Part shown: in pieces, positions 52,949-61,263 of the stretch
Layout of the letters: each line of letters starts with the position of its first letter
How positions within the stretch are numbered: position 1 is the first letter of the stretch
Origin: Streptomyces griseus
GTDB taxonomy: Bacteria; Actinomycetota; Actinomycetes; Streptomycetales; Streptomycetaceae
Assembly: GCF_001715295.1 (NCBI RefSeq)
Contig: NZ_MDKB01000003.1
Coordinates: forward strand, 178,211-242,210
Length of the DNA stretch: 64,000 nucleotides
Direction of reading: 5' to 3'
Position numbers and translations under genes: made by a program
Notes under the pieces: model-generated
What the model was told of the DNA's origin: nothing
What the model saw: only the letters and a program-made list of their open reading frames with translations
Database searches by the model: none

Positions 52949-54463
52949 TCAGCTCTGGCCGCCGGCCAGCTTCTCGCGCAGCGCGGCCAGGGCCTCGTCC
53001 GACGCCAGGGCGCCGGAGTTGTCCGCCGACTCCGAGGAGTACGAGCCGCCACCGCTGCCGCCGGAGGCAGCCGGGGCGTTGCCACCGGCCGGGGCCGCAG
53101 CGCCCTCGGCCGCAGCGGCCTCGTCGGCCTCGCGGGACTTGATGACCTGGGCCTGGTGCTGCTCGAAGCGCTGCTGCGCCTCGGCGTACTGGGTCTCCCA
53201 GACCTCGCGCTGCGCCTCGAAGCCCTCGAGCCAGTCGTTGGTCTCGGGGTCGAAGCCCTCGGGGTAGATGTAGTTGCCCTGGTCGTCGTACGACGCGGCC
53301 ATGCCGTACAGCGTCGGGTCGAACTCGACCGAAGCCGGGTCGCCGCCGAAGGCCTCGTTGGCCTGCTTCAGCGAGAGGCTGATGCGACGGCGCTCGAGGT
53401 CGATGTCGATGACCTTGACGAAGATCTCGTCGTTGACCTGGACGACCTGCTCCGGGATCTCCACGTGGCGCTCGGCCAGCTCGGAGATGTGGACCAGACC
53501 CTCGATGCCCTCGTCGACGCGCACGAACGCACCGAAGGGAACGAGCTTGGTGACCTTACCGGGAACGACCTGCCCGATCTGGTGCGTGCGGGCGAACTGC
53601 TGCCACGGGTCTTCCTGCGTCGCCTTGAGCGACAGGGAGACGCGCTCGCGGTCCATGTCCACGTCGAGGACCTCGACGGTGACTTCCTGGCCGACCTCGA
53701 CAACCTCGGAGGGGTGGTCGATGTGCTTCCAGGAGAGCTCGGAGACGTGCACGAGACCGTCGACGCCGCCCAGGTCCACGAAGGCACCGAAGTTGACGAT
53801 CGAGGAGACGACGCCGGAGCGGACCTGACCCTTCTGCAGGGTGGTGAGGAACGTCTGGCGCACCTCGGACTGGGTCTGCTCGAGCCAGGCACGGCGGGAC
53901 AGGACCACGTTGTTGCGGTTCTTGTCCAGCTCGATGATCTTGGCCTCGAGCTCCTTGCCCACGTAGGGCTGGAGGTCGCGGACACGACGCATCTCGACGA
54001 GCGACGCCGGGAGGAAGCCGCGGAGGCCGATGTCGAGGATGAGACCACCCTTGACGACCTCGATGACGGTACCGGTGACGATGCCGTCTTCTTCCTTGAT
54101 CTTCTCGATGGTGCCCCAGGCACGCTCGTACTGAGCGCGCTTCTTCGAGAGGATCAGGCGGCCTTCCTTGTCCTCCTTCTGGAGAACCAGGGCCTCGATC
54201 TCGTCGCCGACCTTGACGACCTCGTTCGGGTCGACGTCGTGCTTGATCGAGAGCTCGCGGCTCGGGATGACGCCTTCGGTCTTGTAACCGATGTCGAGGA
54301 GAACCTCGTCCCGGTCAACCTTGACGATGACACCGTCAACGATGTCGCCGTCGTTGAAGTACTTGATCGTCTCGTCGATCGCCGCGAGGAACGCGTCCGC
54401 GTCGCCGATGTCGTTGACCGCAACCTGCGGAGTGGTGGCGGTGGTCTCGGTGCTGCTCGTCAT
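52949..54463 (-). CDS. rpsA: 30S ribosomal protein S1
   Basis: 504 aa with four S1 (OB-fold) domains: FNDGDIVDGVIVKVDRDEVL, TGTVIEVVKGGLILDIG, SGVVSSIVNFGAFVDLGGVD and PGKVTKLVPFGAFVRVDEG, then a C-terminal Ala/Gly/Ser-rich acidic tail as usual in actinobacteria (six-domain S1 of proteobacteria is longer). It binds mRNA at the 30S platform. The gene has a strong promoter about 200 bases upstream and an efficient hairpin terminator, so it is a single-gene transcript. Confidence 0.97.
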   Translation of the reverse strand: MTSSTETTATTPQVAVNDIGDADAFLAAIDETIKYFNDGDIVDGVIVKVDRDEVLLDIGYKTEGVIPSRELSIKHDVDPNEVVKVGDEIEALVLQKEDKEGRLILSKKRAQYERAWGTIEKIKEEDGIVTGTVIEVVKGGLILDIGLRGFLPASLVEMRRVRDLQPYVGKELEAKIIELDKNRNNVVLSRRAWLEQTQSEVRQTFLTTLQKGQVRSGVVSSIVNFGAFVDLGGVDGLVHVSELSWKHIDHPSEVVEVGQEVTVEVLDVDMDRERVSLSLKATQEDPWQQFARTHQIGQVVPGKVTKLVPFGAFVRVDEGIEGLVHISELAERHVEIPEQVVQVNDEIFVKVIDIDLERRRISLSLKQANEAFGGDPASVEFDPTLYGMAASYDDQGNYIYPEGFDPETNDWLEGFEAQREVWETQYAEAQQRFEQHQAQVIKSREADEAAAAEGAAAPAGGNAPAASGGSGGGSYSSESADNSGALASDEALAALREKLAGGQS

Positions 54464-54660
54464 GTGGGAAAGGGCTCCGGTACGGACAGTGAGTCGTAGG
54501 TACTGCTACGCCGAAAGCCCGTATCGCCTCTGCAGACGCCGGACAGCCTGGAAAGCACCGCCCCGGAGATCGGGAGGCACCTCGACAACCGAGGGGGCAT
54601 GCAACAGACGCGAGCGCGGCCTGCTAGGTCTGAGGCGCGCAGGCTCGCAGCGCAACTTGT

Positions 54661-54689
54661 AGCATACGGGGGCAGCCGGACAGGGTCAA
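54661..54689 (-). promoter_or_regulatory. Vegetative-type promoter of rpsA
   Basis: Minus strand: TTGACC (54689-54684), 17-base spacer, TATGCT (54666-54661). Transcription should start near 54653, giving a leader of about 190 bases. The rest of the 393-base gap 54464-54856 is this leader plus a GC-rich stretch without other features; the plus-strand methyltransferase promoter is not evident. Confidence 0.75.
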
Positions 54690-54856
54690 TGCGCGAAGGC
54701 GCACACCCGGGGCACAACACCCCAATCCCGGCACAACTCACGTTCACCGAGGCCACATCGGTTCCGGCGGACACGCGGCGCGCGCGGACCTGCTCACCGG
54801 TACGCCCCGGGGGCGGCCCGCGCGGCAGGTGAAGGCAAACTACAGCGACGGGCACG

Positions 54857-55681
54857 ATGAGCCAAGAGATCTACGACCCCGAACCCGAAGCGACCCGCCG
54901 GGACGCCGGTGCGGCGGAGAGCAGCCGGGCCAGTCGCGGCTGGTGGGACCGGAACGCCGACGCGTACCAGAGCGACCACGGGGCCTTCCTGGGGGACGAC
55001 CGCTTCGTCTGGGGCCCCGAGGGCCTCGACGAGGCCGAGGCCGCCCTGCTGGGCCCCGCCGAGGCCCTGAAGGGCCGGCGCGTACTGGAGATCGGCGCCG
55101 GCGCCGCCCAGTGCTCGCGCTGGCTGGCCGCCCGCGGCGCCCGCCCCGTCGCCCTGGACCTCTCCCACCGCCAGCTCCAGCACGCCCTGCGGATCGGCGG
55201 CGACGTCCCGCTCGTGGAGGCCGACGCCGGACGGCTCCCCTTCCGGGACGGCACCTTCGACCTGGCCTGCTCCGCCTACGGCGCGGTGCCCTTCGTCGCC
55301 GACCCCGTCCAGGTCTTCCGCGAGGTGCACCGGGTCCTGCGCCCCGGGGCCCGCTGGGTCTTCTCGGTGACCCATCCCGTCCGCTGGGCCTTCCCCGACG
55401 AGCCCGGCCCGGAAGGCCTCTCCGTCGCCGCCTCCTACTTCGACCGCGTTCCCTACGTCGAGCAGGACGAGCGGGGCGACGCCGTGTACGTCGAGCACCA
55501 CAGGACGCTCGGGGACCGGGTACGCGACGTGGTGGCGGGCGGCTTCCGGCTCCTGGACCTGGTGGAGCCGGAGTGGCCGGCCTGGAACGACCAGGAGTGG
55601 GGCGGCTGGTCCCCCCTGCGCGGCAACCTCATCCCGGGCACCGCGATCTTCGTCTGCGAGCGCGACCGCCGCACCTGGTGA
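54857..55681 (+). CDS. SAM-dependent methyltransferase (class I)
   Basis: 274 aa. Rossmann methyltransferase: motif I VLEIGAGAAQCSRWL (about residue 76), the acidic end of beta 2 in VALDLSHRQ, LVEADAGRLPFRDGTFDLACSAYG for motifs II/III, and FREVHRVLRPGARWVFSVTHPVRW. Such proteins methylate small molecules in most cases; the substrate is unknown. N-terminal RGWWDRNADAYQSDHG is a common lid motif. ATG 54857 follows a weak GGTGAAGG. The hrpB start is 60 bases downstream. Confidence 0.9.
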   Translation: MSQEIYDPEPEATRRDAGAAESSRASRGWWDRNADAYQSDHGAFLGDDRFVWGPEGLDEAEAALLGPAEALKGRRVLEIGAGAAQCSRWLAARGARPVALDLSHRQLQHALRIGGDVPLVEADAGRLPFRDGTFDLACSAYGAVPFVADPVQVFREVHRVLRPGARWVFSVTHPVRWAFPDEPGPEGLSVAASYFDRVPYVEQDERGDAVYVEHHRTLGDRVRDVVAGGFRLLDLVEPEWPAWNDQEWGGWSPLRGNLIPGTAIFVCERDRRTW

Positions 55682-55740
55682 GCGCGCGGCCGGACCGGAC
55701 CCGGCGGCGCCCGGCGGCCCCGGCGTACGAGACTGGGTGC

Positions 55741-58287
55741 GTGATCCGTACCGACGCCCTCGGCCAGCTGCCCGTACGCACCGCTGTCCCCGCCCTGGAG
55801 CAGGCACTCGACGACCGCGGGGTGGCGGTCCTCTGCGCGCCGCCCGGCACCGGCAAGACGACCCTCGTCCCCCTGGTGCTCGCCGGACTGACCGGCGGCG
55901 GCCCGGTGCGCCGTGTGCTCGTCGCCGAGCCCCGGCGCATCGCGGCCCGGGCGGCGGCGCGGCGGATGGCGTGGCTGCTCGGCGAACAGCCCGGCGCACG
56001 CGTCGGCTTCACCGTGCGCGGAGAGCGCGTGGTGGGTCCCGGGACGGTGGTGGAGGTCGTGACCACCGGTGTCCTGCTCCAGCGGCTGCAGCGCGACCAG
56101 GAACTGGCCGGCGTCGACGTGGTGATCGTCGACGAGTGCCACGAGCGCCACCTGGACGCCGACACGGTCGCCGCGTTCCTCCTGGACGTACGGGCGGCGA
56201 TCAGGCCGGACCTGCGGCTCGTCGCGGCGTCGGCGACGACGGACGCCGAGGGCTGGGCGCGGCTGCTGGGCGACGCGCCCGTCGTCGAGGCGCGGGGGGT
56301 GTCCCATCCGGTGGAGGTGGTGTGGGCCCCGCCGCCCGTCCCCGTACGGGCGCCGCACGGGATGCGGGTCGATCCCGCGCTGCTCACGCACGTGGCCGCC
56401 GTGGTGCGCCGGGCGCTCGCCGAGCGGGACGGTGACGTGCTCTGCTTCCTGCCGGGTGTCGGGGAGATCGGCCGGGTGGCCGGGCAGCTGGACGGCGTGG
56501 CCGCCGAGGTGCTCCAGGTCCACGGACGCGCCCCCGCGGCCGTCCAGGACGCGGTGCTGGCCGGGGCGCCCGGGGGGCGACGGGTGGTCCTGGCGACGTC
56601 CGTGGCCGAGTCGTCCCTGACGGTGCCCGGCGTGCGGGTCGTCGTCGACTCGGGGCTGGCCAGGGAGCCGCGTACCGATCACGCCCGGGGGCTGAGCGCG
56701 CTGACGACGGTACGGGCGTCACAGGCGGCGGGGCGCCAGCGCGCGGGCCGGGCGGGGCGTGAGGCACCGGGCACGGTGTACCGCTGCTGGGACCAGGCCG
56801 AGGACGGCCGGCTCGCCCGCTTCCCGTCCCCGGAGATCAGGGTGGCCGACCTGACGGCGTTCGCGCTCCAGGCGGCCTGCTGGGGCGATCCGGACGCCTC
56901 CGGCCTGGCGCTGCTCGATCCGCCGCCGGCCGGGGCCATGGCCGCCGCCCGCGAGGTGCTGACGGCGGTCGGCGCGGTGGATACGGCGGGGCGGGTGACC
57001 GGCCGGGGGACGCGGATGTCCCGCCTCGGACTGCATCCCCGCCTCGCGCGCGCCCTGCTGGACGGCGCCCCGGAGGTCGGCGCCCGGCGGGCCGCGGAGG
57101 TGGTGGCCCTGCTGAGCGAGGCACCGCCCCGGGCCTACGGGGACGACCTGGCGGCCGCCCTGCGTACCGCCCGGCGGGGCGGGGACGCCTACGCCGCACG
57201 GTGGCGGCAGGAGGTCCGCAGGCTCTCGTCCGCCCGCGACGAAGCGCCCCGCGAAGGAGCGGCCCGGGGGCGGCACGGCGGGGAGGGGACCGGCGGCTCC
57301 GGGGCCGGCACGGACGACGCGGCCGCCGGACTGGTCGCCGCCCTCGCCTTCCCGGAGCGGGTGGCACGGGCCCGGGGCGGCGGCGCCTTCCTCATGGCGT
57401 CGGGCACCGGCGCGGAGCCCGGGGAGGGGTCGGGGCTGCGCGGTGCCCCCTGGCTGGCCGTCGCGGTCGCCGACCGTCCTGCGCACGCCGCGTCGGCCCG
57501 CGTGCGGCTGGCCGCGGTCATCGACGAGGACACGGCACGGCTGGCGGCCGGTCATCTGGAGTTCTCGGGCGAGGAGGTCCGCTGGGCGGACGGTGACGTG
57601 GTGGCACGTGCCGTGGAACGTCTGGGCGCCGTCGAACTGTCGGCCCGCGTGCTGCGGCAGCCGGCCCCCGGCCTGGTGCGTGAGGCGCTGCGGGAGGGCC
57701 TGCGGCGCGAGGGACTCGGGATGCTGCGCTGGACCCGCGACAGCGAGCAGCTGCGGCTGCGGCTCGCCTTCCTGCACCGGGTCCTGGGGGCACCGTGGCC
57801 GGACGTGTCGGACGCCGCGCTGTCGGCGCGCACCGAGGAGTGGCTGGAGCCGGAACTGTCGCGGGCCAGGCGCCGCGCGGACCTGGCGCGGATCGACGCC
57901 GGACAGGCACTGCGGCGGCTGCTGCCGTGGTCGACGGGCGACGCCGCCCGGCTGGACGAGCTCGCCCCGGAGCGCATCGAGGTACCGAGCGGCTCCAGGG
58001 TCCGGGTGGAGTACGGCGGGGAGCAGCCCGTCCTCGCGGTGAAGCTCCAGGAACTCTTCGGGCTCCGGGAGACGCCGCGGGTCGCGGGCGTGCCCGTACT
58101 GGTCCACCTGCTGTCGCCCGCCGGGCGCCCCGCCGCGGTGACCGCGGACCTGGCGTCGTTCTGGCAGGACGGCTACAAGGCCGTACGGGCCGAGCTGCGC
58201 GGCCGGTACCCGAAGCACCCGTGGCCCGAGGACCCGACGACGGTGGCCGCGACCCGCTTCACCTCCGCACGGCTGCGCCGCGGATGA
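55741..58287 (+). CDS. hrpB: ATP-dependent helicase HrpB
   Basis: 848 aa DExH helicase. Walker A LCAPPGTGKTTLVP near residue 31-44, motif II VDECHERH (DECH), motif III ASATT, and the helicase C part with VVLATSVAESSLTVPGVRVVVDSGL and RQRAGRAGREAPGTVYR; a C-terminal HrpB-specific region (LQELFGLRETPRV, FWQDGYKAVRAELRGRYPKHPWPEDP) confirms the HrpB class. Cellular role in Streptomyces is unclear; in E. coli it is non-essential. GTG 55741 opens VIRTDALGQLPVR. Its stop begins the next terminator. Confidence 0.95.
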   Translation: MIRTDALGQLPVRTAVPALEQALDDRGVAVLCAPPGTGKTTLVPLVLAGLTGGGPVRRVLVAEPRRIAARAAARRMAWLLGEQPGARVGFTVRGERVVGPGTVVEVVTTGVLLQRLQRDQELAGVDVVIVDECHERHLDADTVAAFLLDVRAAIRPDLRLVAASATTDAEGWARLLGDAPVVEARGVSHPVEVVWAPPPVPVRAPHGMRVDPALLTHVAAVVRRALAERDGDVLCFLPGVGEIGRVAGQLDGVAAEVLQVHGRAPAAVQDAVLAGAPGGRRVVLATSVAESSLTVPGVRVVVDSGLAREPRTDHARGLSALTTVRASQAAGRQRAGRAGREAPGTVYRCWDQAEDGRLARFPSPEIRVADLTAFALQAACWGDPDASGLALLDPPPAGAMAAAREVLTAVGAVDTAGRVTGRGTRMSRLGLHPRLARALLDGAPEVGARRAAEVVALLSEAPPRAYGDDLAAALRTARRGGDAYAARWRQEVRRLSSARDEAPREGAARGRHGGEGTGGSGAGTDDAAAGLVAALAFPERVARARGGGAFLMASGTGAEPGEGSGLRGAPWLAVAVADRPAHAASARVRLAAVIDEDTARLAAGHLEFSGEEVRWADGDVVARAVERLGAVELSARVLRQPAPGLVREALREGLRREGLGMLRWTRDSEQLRLRLAFLHRVLGAPWPDVSDAALSARTEEWLEPELSRARRRADLARIDAGQALRRLLPWSTGDAARLDELAPERIEVPSGSRVRVEYGGEQPVLAVKLQELFGLRETPRVAGVPVLVHLLSPAGRPAAVTADLASFWQDGYKAVRAELRGRYPKHPWPEDPTTVAATRFTSARLRRG

Positions 58288-58330
58288 CGGGCGGGGTGCG
58301 GCCGGTGGGCACCGGCCGCACCCCGCCCGT
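58287..58330. terminator. Bidirectional terminator hrpB / transglycosylase
   Basis: 21-bp perfect arms starting ACGGGCGGGGTGCGGCCGGTG with a 2-base centre (effective loop about 4 to 6), 5 bases from the stop of the convergent gene. Confidence 0.85.
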
Positions 58331-58335
58331 ACGGA

Positions 58336-60063
58336 TCAGGCGGCGGGCGCCTGGACCGTGAGCTCGACGGTGACCGTCGCCCCGCTCTCGGTGGTGATCC
58401 GCAGGGTGTAGGTGCCCACGGTGTCGTCGGCGTGGATCTGCGGGAGCCGCAGGACTCCGTCGTCGCCGGTCGTCAGGCCGAGGGTGCGGACGGGGGCGCC
58501 GGACGCGTCCGTGAAGTACGGGCCCTTGTCGTTCACCGCGGGGGTCTCCCCCTCGGTGATCATCGTGGCCGTGACGGCGGTGCCGGCGACACCCACGCCC
58601 TTGTAGGTGGCCTTGACCTCGAGCGTGCCGGCGAACGCGGTGCCGGCGGCGGCCGTGAGGGCCTCGTCGCCGATACGGGCGATGGCGTCGGCCCGGCGGG
58701 CGGTGACGGTCGCCGTGAAGGTGAGGGTGCGCGGCGCGGCGGTACCCGCGACGGCGGTCACCGAGAACGTGCCCGTCCTCTCACCCGCCGTCAGGACCGG
58801 GGCGGTGACGGTCCCGTCGGCTCCGGTGGACAGTGTGACCGTGGACTTCCCGCCGGCGAAGCGCGCGTCCGTGTCGCCGGTGACCGTGAAGGTGACGTCC
58901 GTGCCGGCGAGCGGGGCACCGAGGGTGTCCCTGGCCCGCACGCCGACGCGTTCGGCGAACTCCTCGCCCGCCGTGGCGGTGAGGGGGCCGGTACCCGCGT
59001 TCTCCAGGCTGCCGAACCTCGCGGGCGGCGTGGGCGTCGGTGTGGGGGCCGGCCCGGTGGTGGGCGGTTTCGGTTCGGCGGTGGGCGGCTTCGGCTCGGC
59101 GGGCGGGGTCGGCTTCGGCGACGGACCGGACGTGCCCTTCCCGCCCGTGCCCTTACCGCCCGGGCCCGGTGTGCCGGGGGACGGGTCCGCGGCGGTGTGC
59201 CCGCCGGGCGGCGTGGGCGAGGGCGAGAGGGTGGAGCCGCTGCTCCTGTCGGCGGGCAGGACGCCCGTACCGTCCGGAACCTCGTGGGTACCGCGCTTGT
59301 AGAACTCGAACCAGGAGCGCACCGTGCGCAGGTACTCCCGCGAGTGGTTGTAGCTCAGCACGGCCCGGTCGAGGTCTGCGGCCACGGCCAGGTCGCGCGT
59401 GCCCGCGCAGAGGTACCGTCCGGCGGCCAGCGCCGCGTCGTAGATGTTGTTGGGGTCCTTGCGCCCGTCACCGTTGCCGTCCTGCGCCCAGGTCGCCCAG
59501 GTCTGCGGGATGAACTGCATCGGGCCGACGGCCCGGTCGTGGGTGGAGTCCCCGTCGTACGCACCGCCGTCGGTGTCCTTGATGAGGGCGAACCCCTGGC
59601 CGTTGAGGGCCGGGCCGAGGATCGGGGAGAAGGTGGTGCCGTCGGCGTCGACCTTGCCGCCGCGTGCCTGCCCCGACTCGACCTTGCCGATCGCGGCGAG
59701 GAGCTGCCACGGCAGCCTGCAGGCGGGATCGGTACCCGCGACCTCCTGCTCGGCCTTCTTGTACGCGGCCAGGACGGAGGCCGGTATGCCTGATTCCGCC
59801 GTGCCGGTCACCGGCAGATTCACGGACGTACCGGGCTTGCCGGGGGTGTTGAGCGGGGGCAGGTCCGTGTAGTACGGCGAGTTGCCGGTCGCCGCTCCCT
59901 CGCCGTCGGCGGCGGTACCGGCTGCCGGCTGGTCACCCCCCGCCGTACTACCGGCGAGTGGCGAGCCGGGAGCCTGGGAGGCGGACAGGGCTGCCACCGC
60001 GGCAGCCGCCACCGCGGTGGTGGTGGCCCCCCTGCGAAGCCGACGGCCGAATTGCGCTGCCAT
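58336..60063 (-). CDS. Lytic murein transglycosylase with Ig-like repeats
   Basis: 575 aa. Signal segment RRLRRGATTTAVAAAAVAALSASQAPG, then a transglycosylase SLT domain (residues 90-250: LPWQLLAAIGKVESGQARGG with the catalytic Glu, AVGPMQFIPQTWATW, LSYNHSREYLRTV), a Pro/Lys/Thr linker (PKPPTAEPKPPTTGP) and two or more Big-1-like beta domains (residues 365-570: AGTDVTFTVTGDTDARF, GTFSVTAVAG, TAVTATMITEGETP). It cleaves peptidoglycan glycan strands outside the cell; the Ig domains probably hold it at the wall. ATG 60063 has GGGAGGACC upstream. Confidence 0.92.
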   Translation of the reverse strand: MAAQFGRRLRRGATTTAVAAAAVAALSASQAPGSPLAGSTAGGDQPAAGTAADGEGAATGNSPYYTDLPPLNTPGKPGTSVNLPVTGTAESGIPASVLAAYKKAEQEVAGTDPACRLPWQLLAAIGKVESGQARGGKVDADGTTFSPILGPALNGQGFALIKDTDGGAYDGDSTHDRAVGPMQFIPQTWATWAQDGNGDGRKDPNNIYDAALAAGRYLCAGTRDLAVAADLDRAVLSYNHSREYLRTVRSWFEFYKRGTHEVPDGTGVLPADRSSGSTLSPSPTPPGGHTAADPSPGTPGPGGKGTGGKGTSGPSPKPTPPAEPKPPTAEPKPPTTGPAPTPTPTPPARFGSLENAGTGPLTATAGEEFAERVGVRARDTLGAPLAGTDVTFTVTGDTDARFAGGKSTVTLSTGADGTVTAPVLTAGERTGTFSVTAVAGTAAPRTLTFTATVTARRADAIARIGDEALTAAAGTAFAGTLEVKATYKGVGVAGTAVTATMITEGETPAVNDKGPYFTDASGAPVRTLGLTTGDDGVLRLPQIHADDTVGTYTLRITTESGATVTVELTVQAPAA

Positions 60064-60213
60064 ACGTTCTGGTCCTCCCCGTCGACGGCTGTTCGCGCTC
60101 CCCAGCGCGAGGACTCAGGCGACCCTACGGCAACTCCCGCAGCCACAACACCGGCCCACGAGCGCTTCTTACCGACTTTTCACGTTCCGGTCGCCGCCTC
60201 GTACCCGAACGCG

Positions 60214-60243
60214 TCCGAAGTGCTCCGAAGTCCTCCGAAGTGT
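60214..60243. repeat. Three 10-base-spaced TCCGAAGT direct repeats
   Basis: TCCGAAGT begins at 60214, 60224 and 60234, so the copies share one DNA face. They lie in the 321-base divergent gap 60064-60384 between the transglycosylase and DUF4184 genes. A CGCGCT/AGCGCG hairpin is in the transglycosylase leader near 60100. Nothing else recognised. Confidence 0.6.
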
Positions 60244-60384
60244 TCCCGACTCCCCCGGCCGCCGGGTTTCGTGACGGCCCGTCCCGGTGCAGGTCGCACG
60301 GCCCGCACCGGGGTCCCGGGCCCCGGCCACACGCGCGGTCGGCGGCCCGGTGCGGGTGACGGGTGCTCACGCATACGTGCCGCC

Positions 60385-61257
60385 ATGCCGTTCACGCTCA
60401 GCCATGCCGCGGCCGTGCTCCCGGGAATCCGCCGGTCCGGAACGGGCCGCGGCCCCCTGGCCGCCTCCGCCCTCGTCGCCGGTTCGTTCGCACCCGACCT
60501 GACCTACTACGCCGACACGGCCGTCCCCGGCGCGATGGAGTTCGGCGCGGTGACCCACGCCCCGTGGGGGGTTCTCACCGTCGACGTGCTCCTCACCGGA
60601 GCACTGGTCGCCCTGTGGCTGATGCTGCGTGAACCCCTGGTGGCGCTGCTCCCGGCCGCCTCCCAGGGGCGCGTCCACGCCTTCCTGCGGGGGCGGCCAC
60701 GGGCACCCGGCCGCCCGGCCCCGTCCGAGGCCGCGTGGTTCGTCCTGTCCGCGGTCATCGGCTCGGGCACCCACGTCGTATGGGACGCCTTCACCCACCA
60801 CGGCCGGTGGGGCACCGAACTGATCCCCGTCCTCGGCCGGAGCGTCGGCGGCCACCCGGTCTTCCAGCTCGTCCAGTACGGGAGTTCGGCCGTCGGCCTG
60901 AGCGTCCTCGTGTGGTTCACCCGCGCCGGTCTGCGGCAGGCCGGGCCCGTCCCCCCGCCGCCGTCCGTACCCGTGCTCGGCCGGAGCCGGCGCCGCCGGG
61001 CCGGCGCGCTGCTCACCGTGTGCGTGCTGCTGGGCGTACTCCACCGGTGCGCCCGCTGGTACGTCTACTTCGGGCACATCGACACCCCGCTCGACATCAT
61101 CCCCACCGCCTGCTTCGGAGCGGGGGCGGGTCTCGCCGCCGGACTCCTGCTGTACGGGGTGTGGATGCGGCTGCGCGGACGGCCCGGCACCCGGCTCGCG
61201 GACGGGCCCGGAGCGGAGACCGCCCGGGCCCGTCCGGCCGGCAAGGACGCCGGCTGA
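60385..61257 (+). CDS. DUF4184-family membrane protein
   Basis: 290 aa. Starts MPFTLSHAAAVLPG, then SALVAGSFAPDLTYY and GSGTHVVWDAFTHHGRWG, the conserved His/Asp-bearing motifs of DUF4184 (a relative of membrane metal-dependent hydrolases of the YdjM/LexA-regulated type). Six or so spans. The HxxxD and DAFTHH motifs face the membrane edge and may bind a metal. A charged tail follows. ATG 60385 is preferred because the family pattern starts there; no strong ribosome site. Catalysis unproven. Confidence 0.88.
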   Translation: MPFTLSHAAAVLPGIRRSGTGRGPLAASALVAGSFAPDLTYYADTAVPGAMEFGAVTHAPWGVLTVDVLLTGALVALWLMLREPLVALLPAASQGRVHAFLRGRPRAPGRPAPSEAAWFVLSAVIGSGTHVVWDAFTHHGRWGTELIPVLGRSVGGHPVFQLVQYGSSAVGLSVLVWFTRAGLRQAGPVPPPPSVPVLGRSRRRRAGALLTVCVLLGVLHRCARWYVYFGHIDTPLDIIPTACFGAGAGLAAGLLLYGVWMRLRGRPGTRLADGPGAETARARPAGKDAG

Positions 61258-61263
61258 CCGCGA

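Noticed and set aside
60064..60213. c-di-AMP (ydaO-type) riboswitch in the leader of the lytic transglycosylase
   Set aside because: Such riboswitches precede several Streptomyces wall hydrolases, but I do not see the conserved pseudoknot-forming segments; only a simple CGCGCT hairpin is visible.
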